Assembly (NCBI GenBank): GCA_040954595.2
Contig: CM082584.2
Coordinates: forward strand, 9,176,001 to 9,240,000
DNA: 64,000 bases
Direction of reading: 5' to 3'
DNA from: Balanoglossus misakiensis
Taxonomy: Eukaryota; Hemichordata
Made by a program: the position numbers and the translations under genes. Numbering within the stretch: position 1 is the first letter of the stretch; each line of letters begins with the position of its first letter. Shown here one piece after another: positions 37,601-46,200 of this stretch. A model generated the notes under the pieces. It did no database searches. It had not been told where the DNA came from and saw nothing but the letters and a program-made list of their open reading frames with translations.

Positions 37601-38975
37601 ATGTGTCTGCTCCCAGCCTTAAAGTTAACGCGTCTGTCATGTACGGATGCCAGGCAGGATATGAACTCCGCGGCCAGGCTGCTTCTTTGTGCCAACCTGA
37701 TCAGACTTGGAACAATCCTCCTCCAGTCTGTCAGCCGGTCTCCTGTGGCACCCCGTACCCGCTGGACAATGGCTATGTGGATGGACATTCGTATCTTGTG
37801 TACAACAGCGTTGTCAGTTACAAATGCATCAATGGTTACGTTCTCGTGGGGAATAACACAAGTAGGTGTCAGGCAGACAAGACATGGACAATGCTCGATG
37901 CCACTTGCGAGCCAGTGGAATGCGGACCGCCTCCTGATGTGCCTAACGCCGTAATGAGCGCAGCTTCTGGACAGCACTATGGGATAAGAGTGACGTACAC
38001 TTGCGAGGAGGACTTCAAATTGATTGGTCCAAGTGAAGTGATGTGTGCCTCAAACGGCAGATGGCAAGGCACTCCAAGGTGTGAAGGTAAGAAGACAGGT
38101 AATATTTCAGAACATCAGAAGAACTTTGAAATTGAAAACCTTTCACTCGCTACATATACAAATAAGCATGTTGTTACACACCTTAATGTAAAAAATTCTG
38201 GCTCAAATTATGAAATACATCTAAAAATTAAAATGTCATTTTTGCTGTCATTTACCCAATTTTTATTTTTCCCTCAAGAAAATAAATTTGAAGACTTTCA
38301 ACAGGCAGTATGCATCCTTCCATGCTTGCATGGTGGTACGTGCATAGCACCCTACCAGTGCAAGTGTCCCCCTGGATATTCCGGGACAAGATGTGAAATA
38401 GGTGAGTTATCAGAGATGAAGTGGACCCTTGCTATGTCAGCAGGTTATGGCTCCCAATAGGAGTTAACCCAAGATGTTATTGTCCGGGCATAGTTCTTTC
38501 TGCAATGTACCATAGTATAATTGTACATGTTCAATGTGGAAATAAATCAGATCAAGGATATTTATGAGTAGATTAAGATTACCAACAGGATGAGATGTTG
38601 GATTTAATTTTACAGAATTATGTCGGGGACGTTGCCTGATTAATGGGAGATGTTACGGAAGAAACCGCTGTAGATGTGGCCCAGGCAGAGCTGATAGCTG
38701 TGAGAGGTAATAACTAAACAGGTTTCACACAAGCTATAGAAATCCATAGACCTTATGCATGTGAACTGACAGAAAGGGGCAATTTCGAATTCATGTCATA
38801 GCAGTGCCAAGAAAGAAAAACATAAATATACATTAGCACACTCATATTTCTCAGCTTAGTTTTTGTATATTTAAAGGAGCAATTTTCAATCCCTGATATT
38901 CACATTGATTCATGGTGACACTGAATATTTATGCCTTGTTTTCACAGGAGGCAGAGACCTGGGTATTATTCCTGA
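12336..38975 (+). CDS. SVEP1: SVEP1-like extracellular matrix protein (complete, 33 coding exons, 4,410 aa)
   Basis: Giant secreted adhesion protein; vertebrate SVEP1 binds integrin alpha9beta1 and acts in lymphatic and epithelial development. Exons: 12336-12815, 19437-19692, 19949-20125, 20440-20604, 20845-21024, 21244-21423, 21836-22030, 22150-22398, 22530-22766, 23451-23645, 23877-24001, 24231-24300, 24497-24745, 24944-25174, 25403-25564, 25754-25915, 26106-26267, 26383-26520, 26686-26799, 27022-27135, 27346-27544, 27667-27824, 28000-28198, 28369-28541, 28812-29051, 29296-29475, 29593-29766, 29929-36447, 36612-36896, 37064-38086, 38279-38401, 38616-38706, 38948-38975. They sum to 13,233 nt, exactly 4,411 codons. 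Domain order matches human SVEP1 from the signal peptide to the basic tail. The start is the ATG at 12336, which begins a hydrophobic leader; the GTG 21 nt upstream is not needed. Compared with human (3,571 aa, 34 Sushi) it has 51 Sushi domains and lacks one internal and one terminal EGF. Confidence 0.95.
12816..19436 (+). other. SVEP1-like intron 1, 6.6 kb
   Basis: Longest intron of the gene, from GTGAGA to an AG acceptor after TTATCATTGT. No embedded gene recognised. It contains a near-perfect 30-bp palindrome at 17618-17647. As the first intron of a matrix gene it could host enhancers, but nothing in the sequence proves this. Confidence 0.6.
17618..17647. repeat. 30-bp palindrome (14-bp perfect arms, 2-bp centre)
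   Basis: CCATAGACAGTAGT, then AG, then its exact reverse complement. Located in SVEP1-like intron 1. It could form a small hairpin or cruciform; no coding context. Confidence 0.9.
19949..20604 (+). CDS. SVEP1: SVEP1-like exons 3-4: cysteine-rich EGF-like and ephrin-type modules
   Basis: Residues 246-359. Exon 3 ([14 protein letters not shown] ... [12 protein letters not shown]) aligns with the human HCSYLCDEGKDCCD module. Exon 4 ([19 protein letters not shown] ... CVCKDGF) matches the ephrin-receptor-like [14 protein letters not shown] module. Both exons are bounded by phase-1 introns, so each is a symmetrical unit. Confidence 0.92.
20845..22030 (+). CDS. SVEP1: SVEP1-like exons 5-7: Sushi (CCP) domains 1-3
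   Basis: Three exons (20845-21024, 21244-21423, 21836-22030), one Sushi domain each, residues 360-544, all phase 1-1. Exon 5 ([12 protein letters not shown] ... [19 protein letters not shown]) parallels human CPALKPPENGYF ... CGVRCHPGFDLVGSSIILC. Exon 7 has the longer spacing and extra residues characteristic of the third human Sushi domain. Confidence 0.92.
22150..22766 (+). CDS. SVEP1: SVEP1-like exons 8-9: two HYR domains
   Basis: Residues 545-706. Immunoglobulin-fold HYR modules, one per exon. Each contains the ANVTW-like / DNS / FPIG-or-FTWG / YxAxDxSGN signature: [13 protein letters not shown] in the first and [13 protein letters not shown] in the second. Both begin with an E-P-P-V/D motif, as in human. 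Intron phases are 1-1. Confidence 0.93.
22852..23056. repeat. Diverged tandem duplication, about 115-bp period, in SVEP1-like intron 9
   Basis: The segment around 22852-22945 (ending CCTCTTCAAACTTGTGTTAG then TTGGTGATAAACGCAAA) recurs at about 22964-23056 (GCCTCTTCAACTTGTGTTGG then TGGGCGATAAAGGCA). Shared blocks keep order and spacing. Non-coding. Confidence 0.75.
23451..23645 (+). CDS. SVEP1: SVEP1-like exon 10: Sushi domain 4
   Basis: Residues 707-771. [15 protein letters not shown] ... WPDCS aligns with human PCEIPFTPVNGDFIC ... WPDCA. Unlike most Sushi units it has two extra tyrosines before the third cysteine pair (GYYC), as in the human domain. The acceptor is TTATCAAG at 23443-23450, fixed by phase. 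Confidence 0.9.
23877..25174 (+). CDS. SVEP1: SVEP1-like exons 11-14: inter-domain linker with three RGDV motifs
   Basis: Residues 772-996, in the place of the poorly characterised human segment between Sushi 4 and the TKE modules. Exons are 23877-24001, 24231-24300, 24497-24745 and 24944-25174. Exon 13 encodes a basic cluster (KRKR at 855-858, RDLR at 858-861) followed by an acidic stretch holding three RRGDV motifs, with RGD at residues 862-864, 881-883 and 901-903, spaced 19 and 20 residues. Exon 14 ends [12 protein letters not shown], matching human CRPGSVLRGRMC, which fixes the register. The RGD repeats have no counterpart in human SVEP1 as I recall it. Confidence 0.88.
25403..26267 (+). 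CDS. SVEP1: SVEP1-like exons 15-17: three TKE/GCC2-GCC3 modules
   Basis: Residues 997-1158. Three consecutive exons (25403-25564, 25754-25915, 26106-26267), each exactly 162 nt, each encode one ephrin-receptor-type cysteine-rich module. They share a C..GT(Y/F) ... C..C..G(T/Y)(F/Y)Q ... C..CP pattern, for example [20 protein letters not shown] and [19 protein letters not shown]. All are phase 1-1, indicating duplication of a single exon. Exon 17 ends at a GC donor (GAAG, then GCAAGT) instead of GT. Confidence 0.92.
26383..27824 (+). CDS. SVEP1: SVEP1-like exons 18-22: six EGF-like domains
   Basis: Residues 1159-1399. EGF1 (26383-26520), EGF2 (26686-26799) and EGF3 (27022-27135) are one exon each. 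EGF4 plus half of EGF5 lie in 27346-27544, and the rest of EGF5 plus EGF6 in 27667-27824, joined at a phase-2 intron. Several carry the calcium-binding start (TDEC, VDEC, INEC) with D/N-x-D/N-E/Q. The EGF count and the site before the pentraxin domain match human SVEP1. Confidence 0.94.
28000..29051 (+). CDS. SVEP1: SVEP1-like exons 23-25: pentraxin/laminin-G-like domain
   Basis: Residues 1400-1603, over exons 28000-28198, 28369-28541 and 28812-29051. Hallmarks are [54 protein letters not shown] and [13 protein letters not shown], each near-identical to human SVEP1. It is the best-conserved part of the protein. The pentraxin HxCxS/TWxS signature appears here as HIAATWTS, without the cysteine, as in human (HIAITWTS). 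Confidence 0.95.
28624..28757. repeat. Duplicated palindrome in SVEP1-like intron 24
   Basis: CAACTTAATCTGT ... ACACAGATTAAGTAAT occurs at about 28624-28668 and again at about 28712-28757, 88 bp apart. Each copy is an imperfect inverted repeat (ACTTAATCTGT with ACAGATTAAGT), so the block is a direct repeat of hairpins. Non-coding. Confidence 0.85.
29296..29766 (+). CDS. SVEP1: SVEP1-like exons 26-27: Sushi domains 5-6
   Basis: Residues 1604-1721, one Sushi domain per exon (29296-29475, 29593-29766), phase 1-1. They directly follow the pentraxin domain, as in human. Human SVEP1 has an extra calcium-binding EGF after the second of these; here the next exon goes straight into the distal Sushi array. 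Confidence 0.93.
29929..36447 (+). CDS. SVEP1: SVEP1-like exon 28: giant 6,519-bp exon with 37 full Sushi domains plus half of another
   Basis: Residues about 1722-3894 in one uninterrupted frame. Each unit of 57-61 residues has the four CCP cysteines and the W before the last one: C-G-x-P, (Y/F)xC, G(Y/F)xLxG and (T/E)CxxxxxW. Unit 38 is cut by the phase-1 donor at 36448 and completed in the next exon. In units 1-28 the spacing between Trp and the last Cys alternates between five and six residues, with one slip at units 7/8; from unit 31 it is six. The acceptor (ACTTACAG at 29921-29928) and donor (CAAG then GTAAAT) are canonical. Confidence 0.95.
36612..38086 (+). CDS. SVEP1: SVEP1-like exons 29-30: Sushi units 38-45 of the distal array
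   Basis: Exon 29 (36612-36896) finishes unit 38, encodes unit 39 and starts unit 40. Exon 30 (37064-38086) completes unit 40 and carries 41-45. Unit 42 is enlarged by about eight residues ([15 protein letters not shown]) before its second cysteine. Both exons begin and end in phase 1. Unit 45 ends CEG, immediately before the terminal EGFs. Confidence 0.93.
38279..38975 (+). CDS. SVEP1: SVEP1-like exons 31-33: terminal EGF domains and basic tail
   Basis: Residues 4331-4410. Exon 31 (38279-38401) encodes [19 protein letters not shown], matching human CILPCLNGGRCVAPYQCDC. Exon 32 (38616-38706) encodes a last EGF ([19 protein letters not shown]). Exon 33 is only 28 nt of coding sequence (38948-38975); its RRQRPGYYS and stop match the human tail RKRRTGF in position and basic character. 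Human has three terminal EGFs; two are visible here. Confidence 0.9.
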
Positions 38976-40172
38976 GCTGAAGACACAAAGACTGCATATG
39001 GTGAAATTCTATTTACATTTTTCAGCAGCAGTTACCAACTTCCACATGGACCATCTGGGGATTAATGCAGGAAACTACACTTCAAAACAAACAATAGTAA
39101 CAACTGACCAAGTGAATTGTTGCTTGACCGCCCATTGAGTGTGTTTTATATTTCAGAAAGGCAAACATCACAAGGTCAAAACTGTGGTAACAATATGGTA
39201 TTTTGGTTGACTCATTACTGTTATTTGGAGTATATGGCTTATTAGTTTTGAACGCAGTTGTTCCTAAAGGATGCTCTTTCAGAGGGAGACCCTTATATGC
39301 TTATACTTGGTTTCCGACAATGTGATATTGTATCTAAAGAAATTTGAATTGTGACGAATTTACAGTATTTGATAAGTTATCCACCAGTAGCCAAGATATA
39401 CATGACATTGTTGTTTTTTTCTTTATAAAGATCTCCTTACATAGCATTAGCGTGAGGAAAAGACTAAACTGATGAAGTGAAGCTTTTTCTCTTAGTGGTG
39501 CTATTACCAACTCAATTAACACTGCCTGAATGATATTCACATAGGAAGTGAAATGTTTACAAAAAACAATGCCTGTTGTGTGATCGTAACATGGACAACA
39601 AAGAAGAGTGTTTTAGGGAGAATTCTGGCTTTAACATTCTGTAACTGTGTTATAATAGTAACATTATTATATTGGTTCTGTAGTTTGAAACAATTGGGAG
39701 CTGGGCATGTTTTCTCAGTGGCAAGGAATCAGAAAGTGGGACCTATCTTTTCATTTCAAAGTTAGAGAATAGCTCACTGGTATTTAAATCATTAATATAT
39801 AATAAAATAATAACAGAGAAACAAAAAAACAAAAACAAACAAAAAAGCATTAAGGTAAATTCACGACTATTTTTATTCAGAATATACAAGCGTCTTCCAT
39901 TGTAAGAGTCGTTACTGGCAGTGGTAAAAATAATAACAATTTTTGATAAAAATTGTTGTGCCTTGAATTTAGATGGATTATTTTATTGTAATCAATTAAA
40001 TATGTAAAACTGTCTCCTATGATTTTCATAAATTTTGTATCTCATTGAATAAACATCAAATACATGAATTCATTTGATTCAATAAAATTAGATTTCAAAA
40101 TCATTTGTTCAAAGTGCTTTTAGTTGAGAGTTTTACAATTCTCATAACGTCCATGGCAATCATTTCAAGTTT
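38976..40172 (+). other. SVEP1-like 3' UTR and convergent gap to SPICE1
   Basis: 1.2 kb between the SVEP1-like stop and the SPICE1 stop. Plus-strand AATAAA hexamers occur at 39801, 40048 and 40081. Minus-strand AATAAA (TTTATT on the plus strand) occurs at 39872 and 39982. If the distal plus-strand sites are used, the two 3' UTRs overlap. No coding sequence seen. Confidence 0.6.
40048..40086 (+). promoter_or_regulatory. Candidate poly(A) signals for the SVEP1-like gene
   Basis: Two AATAAA hexamers (40048-40053 and 40081-40086) about 1.1 kb after the stop, followed by T/G-containing sequence. A third lies at 39801. Which is used cannot be decided from sequence. Confidence 0.5.
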
Positions 40173-40223
40173 TCACTGTGACATATGGGAACTCAGTGCA
40201 AAGAAACCTCCATCAGTGGATGC
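40173..40223 (-). CDS. SPICE1: SPICE1-like terminal exon (51 nt)
   Basis: Encodes ASTDGGFFALSSHMSQ and a TGA stop. The match to the human C-terminus WFALSTHVS and phase-0 joining to exon 16 (ending SNFQ) show this short exon is real. Its acceptor follows an unusually long T-rich tract, the TTTA microsatellite at 40237-40320. Confidence 0.9.
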   Translation of the reverse strand, partial: ASTDGGFFALSSHMSQ

Positions 40224-43200
40224 CTGTTGATAATAAAAATAAACAAAAAATAAAATAAATAAATAAAATAATATAAACAAATAAATAAATAAATAAATAA
40301 AACAAATAAACAATAACAAATCTAGAACTGCTTTAGGGTATACAGTGTCCAGCATCTGCTGTCCTCTCGCGTTTCCTCCTACTTTGGAATATTGATAAAA
40401 AGCACTTCATGACCGGAAAGATGTTGATGAAAGTGCAAGTCGTATTTGTCTGTCAATTCTTGCTAGTGAATCCTGATTTTAATTCTGCTTGCGATGGGTA
40501 TTTGTGAAAGTTTGACATTTATGAGGTTAACTCAATCACAGTCCCTGTTGACTGGGATTAGTAGTTTTCAAGTACCCTCTTTATGTGGAGAATGGATTAA
40601 GGGGGGGGGGGGGGGGGGGCTAGATAAGTAAACATACTGTTTTAAACATTGGGCTGACTTGAAAAAAATTTCCATACACTACCATATACCTACTAGTGTA
40701 TTAATTTATATGGGAAAAAGTGCCCTCATATACATGCATCACACATCAGCCCGACTGCCCAAACAAAGTCACCTGCATATACTTCTGAATTATTTTCATT
40801 CTAGAAGTTACGCCCAGTGATTTCTATAAACATTCCAATCGTAAACACATCAGCATGAGAACACATCATATCCAACTGTGTTTTGATGGTAGTAGCTATG
40901 CGAACCATTACCAACAAGTTGGATAGTTTCTGTTCGAAACTGACATAAAACATGTGAGTGATAGACAAGGACTCATCATTTTGTTAGACTGCTTCTTACC
41001 TGGAAATTTGAACTTGGGGCAGTGTTGCTAGCAATGTTACTGACAGTTCTGATGGGTACCTCATTTGACCTGCAAAATTACAAAAATGCAATAATTATTC
41101 AGATGTCTAGTAGAGTGATAATGTTCTATTGTCTTGTCCTTGGTAAAAAAAACTCTCCATTCATTCTGCCATGAAAACTTCTTGTGTCATATTCTATATG
41201 ACAGAAGCTATTACCACATACCTGTTTTCTTTGCCTTGTTGAGATTTCGGTGATGGCGTGCTGGCAGCTGAGAGTTCCAGTTCCTCCACACGTGGTAAGG
41301 TGACTGCTATTGTCTTGCCAGGTACTGCAAACTCATGAGGGATTGGTGAAATGGCAGGAGAAACAGAACCATCTCTGATTACTGATGTTACTGTTTTGTT
41401 GGGTTTAGTCATTACATCTGAAGAGGAAAGTTACAGAAATAAATGACATCCTCATTGTACACTTGTAGTAATGAAAATCCCACTTGGTCAAGAAAATTTC
41501 AGCTATTTTTTTAAAGCAAGGAAAAATACATGTAGAAGCCTGAAAGTATTTTTTCTGGTATTTAATAAATTGGTTTCCTATGTCTTGCTGTTCCCGCTGC
41601 TGTTCAAGATGACAACAGACTGGAATGAAACTTACCACTGTTGGTGGTAGTGACATTGCCTGCATCAGCAAGGGGCTTTCTGTACGCTTGAAGTGACTGG
41701 AGCCTGGCCTGCGCTTGGCTCCTCTGCTGGGTAAGTGTTGCTATCTGTTCTGTGAGATCAGAATGCGGTGGTGGCATATTGGATGACAGTGTCACGGAAA
41801 CTGCGGTTGCATCATCAGTGGAGGAGACTGGAACTTCCCCTGGTACAGCCGACAGTTGATTAGCAGTCAGACCTGAAATAGAAGTTGCAAAAGAGTGAGT
41901 TTAGACAGGTTAATTACTGCACATACAAGTATACATACATGCATACAATGTGCTGTGAGACTGAACAAGAGAAAAACGTCCACATACCTGTTGGCTTTGG
42001 CAGAGTACTTCTATCTCTTTGTCTAGGTGGTGATAGCAAGACAGCAGTTTGCAGTGGTTTGACGTAGGCAGGGAGTGTACTAAGAGCTGCTGTGAACTGG
42101 TCTGCCAATTCTGTGGCACTGTCGTTCTTGTTGGGCGCTTGTGTCTCATCTGCGAATAACAATCAAATATTCCAGTTGTAAGGGAAAATTGTTGATATTG
42201 AATCTGGTCCTCAGACCCTTCCTTAGCTCTATGCCAATATGACATACAGCACTGTTGATACATTAAATTATTTTACGCTATTAAAGGAAACTTTTAATTG
42301 TACATGTATTCTTTAAGAATGACAAACAGAAATTCCACAAAACCCCTCACTGACTTCCATGTAGTGACCAACAGCTAGCTGTAATTTGACACAGCTACGA
42401 ATGAACCTAGCTCACGCAGGAATTCCCATAACACGATCAAGTCTGCAATTCATTAAAAAGCTGTAACAGTCGAGTTCAAATTTCTCAGTGCGCAAAATAA
42501 ATGCACCTATCATAGACTGTAACTGATCCACGTCTTTGGGTCACAGGAGCAATGACCTTTAACCTCTTCAGCATGTATGTGGTACAATGCCCACTGACTG
42601 TATGATACTTATCATTCCTGACCAACATGTACATACAGGGAATGCGGTTGATAGTGTACTTTGCTGGACACAGTATAAAGTAGAAGATCGCTGGCAGCTG
42701 ACCGCACAGCTATCATATGCTCAATGAGCATGTAAAGTACCAGGCACTGTGTAAAAATTAACTGCAAAATATTTTATCCAAATGATGGTACAACACAACA
42801 CCTTTACCTGTTGGCTTGAAATCACTGGTGTTGTCATCTATAAACTCAGGATGTGGGAGAGATGAGATCTCTGGTTGAGTAGGAATGTCATTTTGTGGTG
42901 GGTTTATCTTTGGCTGCGGTTGGTATGGTTGAAATCCTTGCTTCTGAAGTATTGGTTGTTGTTGTTGTATATACTGCGGGTAGGGTTGAAATTGGGGCTG
43001 TGACTGCATCTCAGGGTTTCCGTTGCACATTGAGTAAATTGTATGCTGGATTTTAAGAAAAAGAAAAATAATGTTAAGAATCTGCCCTCTATACGCAGAA
43101 CCAGGGAGTAAATGTTTATGTGCCTGAAAGTGTGGATTACAGAACTCACCTTCAGGTAATTCAACTGTGAATCAGTATTTGATCTGTACTTTTGAAACTC

Positions 43201-46200
43201 TGTCTGCAACCCAAGAAGTTGTTCCTGTGTCACCATCAACTCCTACAGTACACAAAAATAAAGTCAAAAAGTCAAAATACAATACTCCCAAGTACGCAAT
43301 AGGCTATACACCCCCATTCATGTTAAAGCTCAATATTTTTGACAAACAGCCTAAAGAAAAGACAAAATCCAAAAGGATCTTCTACAATTTTCAACAAAGA
43401 AACAACAGGTGAGTCATAGCAACTTACAGATGTAAGTGCATCCGTCAATTCTCTGTGTTCCAGTAAATCTTTCTGCATTTCTGTAGTCTTCTTGGTTTCA
43501 CTTTGGAGCAGTTTTTCACTCTGTGGAAATGAAAAATGAAGTTAGTTTATTCCAAGATTGTATATACGTGACCCACTTACTGATTGGGCTCTTACATGCC
43601 CAGTCACTCTGAAATCCCAGATTTCCCACAAGCTTGTCATGCGTTTTTTTGAGAACATGATGCAGTTATCCAGCAGATTATTTCACAACAATTAACATTT
43701 TAAGACAGGTCGCTGAATCATCTTTCAAGGGCTTCCTGAAAGTGGTCATAAATTCATTCTTTCCATGAGTATACAAACACTAGAGATGTTGGGATTTTAA
43801 TACTTAAAATGATGGAACCACATGGGAAAAATTGTCTCATGAAATTGAACAGTTTCTATGAAACAAGACAGTGTTTTTAATTTGAATGAAAATGAAATAC
43901 CCACACGAGCCTCATAAGCAGCTTAAAGTAGGCACTCAGGGTGAAGATAAATAAATAAAGACTTTTGTTTGCCATAAATAAATTTGAATCATAAGCCTCA
44001 ATTGAAAGATGTTTGCTCATAATTCTTCTTGATATACATGAAGAATTCATAGGGCGAACAACTTCCTTGCAATATTTACAAAACTTCGCTGGGTACGTTC
44101 AATGAAGTCTCTAAAGAACTATTTTGCATGGGGCTGATGGAAATTTATGAAGTTTCAAAGGGACCATGCATGTACTTGTATGATGCATGAGATGACTTTA
44201 GAGGTCACAGCGCCCTCGGTGTCAAAAGTATGATGCATGAAGTGCTGCAAACCTTTTTGAGGTATTGAACAAGTCTAGTGATTGTGTCCAGTAGAGAAGC
44301 AGTGTAGCCACCAAGTCCACCTGTGTCTTTGGTTGGCTTTGGTGCACTTTGATGACCTGCCATCTTTTCATATTCCTCAACTTCCTGCTCCAACCCACAC
44401 ATCACCTGCAAAACGAGACGACATACTTAATATTAGAACCTGGCTAACAAGATTGAGTTCTTATGCAGGGCACAATTCAGGTAATTTATACTTACCATAT
44501 TAGTAACCGGCAAAACACATAAAGCAGACACTGTGATTGCATGGATCATGCATGACTACATTCAAATTTGAATAAGAAATACGAGTAGAAAAAGAAAATA
44601 TATCATTTACAAACACTTTTGTCTTTTTGAACCATGATTTTTAGCATTAAAATTGGAGGAATTCAACCAGAAAATCCCTTACTCGTAGCCACATTTTAAC
44701 ATGCAATTTAAATAGGAGTATCTTGGGAATCTGTGCTTGTGGAAAGCGGCAAATTGCCACAGCTGATATCTAGGGACTTAGCACTATTAGAAATACATGA
44801 CTGTATTATCAATGTGTGATAGAGTTGATGTTCAGCCATTCAATTCATGCTGGGTTCAATACCCTTCATGTCAAGTAGCTGGTGTCACTAAAACAAGATT
44901 TAATTTTCCTCCTCTTTTACAACTTATGTCTGTTTTGAGTTCAAAAGAAAACTCACCCGTTTCAATCCGTCAACATCAGATATGGATGAGATGTTTGGTT
45001 CTTCATCTACAGTCACAGTTCTTTTCTTAGTTTTTCTGACTTTAATGGTATCATTGATTGCAAGTCCTTTGGGTGTCTCATCTAGAAGATGACGATTAAA
45101 AAAACAATGATTTGTAAATTAGCAGCGTACAACTGTCAATTAACAGTTGTAAAACACTTTCAAGCTTCACATGTGTAAGAAACTGTTCTATGGTCATGTA
45201 TTACAGGTATTAATCAGAGCCCTGCTGGATACAAACCAATGACATTACACATAGCTGGATTGGTGAGTTAGTATTCACTGCACGAACAGTAACACCCACA
45301 CTATCTTTCTCTTCCGTCATGGATACGTAAAAGATGGCAGATTTATTGTATTTACATGTTCCCCAGCAGGTTATAAGTACAAATGTTGGAGGATACAAGC
45401 ATACTCAATCGTGTGATAAAACCGTACCTTCTGGGATTACCTGTCCATGTTCAGGTGTCATCAAGATGTCACTAATGCCACCTAATAGGGAAAATAATGA
45501 AACTGAATGAGATACAATCAAAACAAATCCCGGTATGCAACCATGTAATATCTGATCTCAGGGGCTTCAAAGTACACATGGATGTCAAATATCTTCTGCG
45601 TTGATTGTGCACAGAAATAACCAGAATTATGCTTAATCATTCTATATCTCTCTGAAGAGGTCAATGATATGTGTGTACTTACTAAGTTGACCAGGGTTTG
45701 AAGTCTCCTTTTCTGGTTCCATTTGTAAACTACTTGGAGTTTCTTCGTCATCTGGTAAGAAGCAAAGTTTTGGAAAAGCTCATGATTCAATTAAAATTAG
45801 ATATTTTCATCAGTAGATGATTAACAATTACAAGATATCATTCAAAATCTTATACAAAATGTACATGTACCTACCATCAGTTTCAGAATCTTCTGTCATT
45901 TCATTTAGGATTGGTGGATCAGGTTTTTCATTCTTGTTTGGTATTTCTGTCGACTGGCTTAGAGACAACATGGATCTAAAGGGTACAATTTGTAGTTTTA
46001 TTAAAGGTTAAAAATTATGAAGAATAAAACACAGTGTGTCTTGTCTTGCAAAATGTCTGGATCAAATTTGCACAAGTTTATGCCATCTTACTTGAGATGA
46101 GACTGACAGATATTTTTATCGTCACTGCTCAAACAAGCTAACCATCAGATCTCATACCTCTGAAAACCATAACCAATACAACATATAGAACAACTAATTA

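Noticed and set aside
29988-37977. Numerous long minus-strand and alternate-frame open frames across the giant exon
   Set aside because: They mirror the codon periodicity of the Sushi repeats and lack start context, domains or conservation.
40601-40619. Poly-G run considered as a G-quadruplex
   Set aside because: A plain homopolymer in an intron without structured G-tract spacing; listed only as a repeat.
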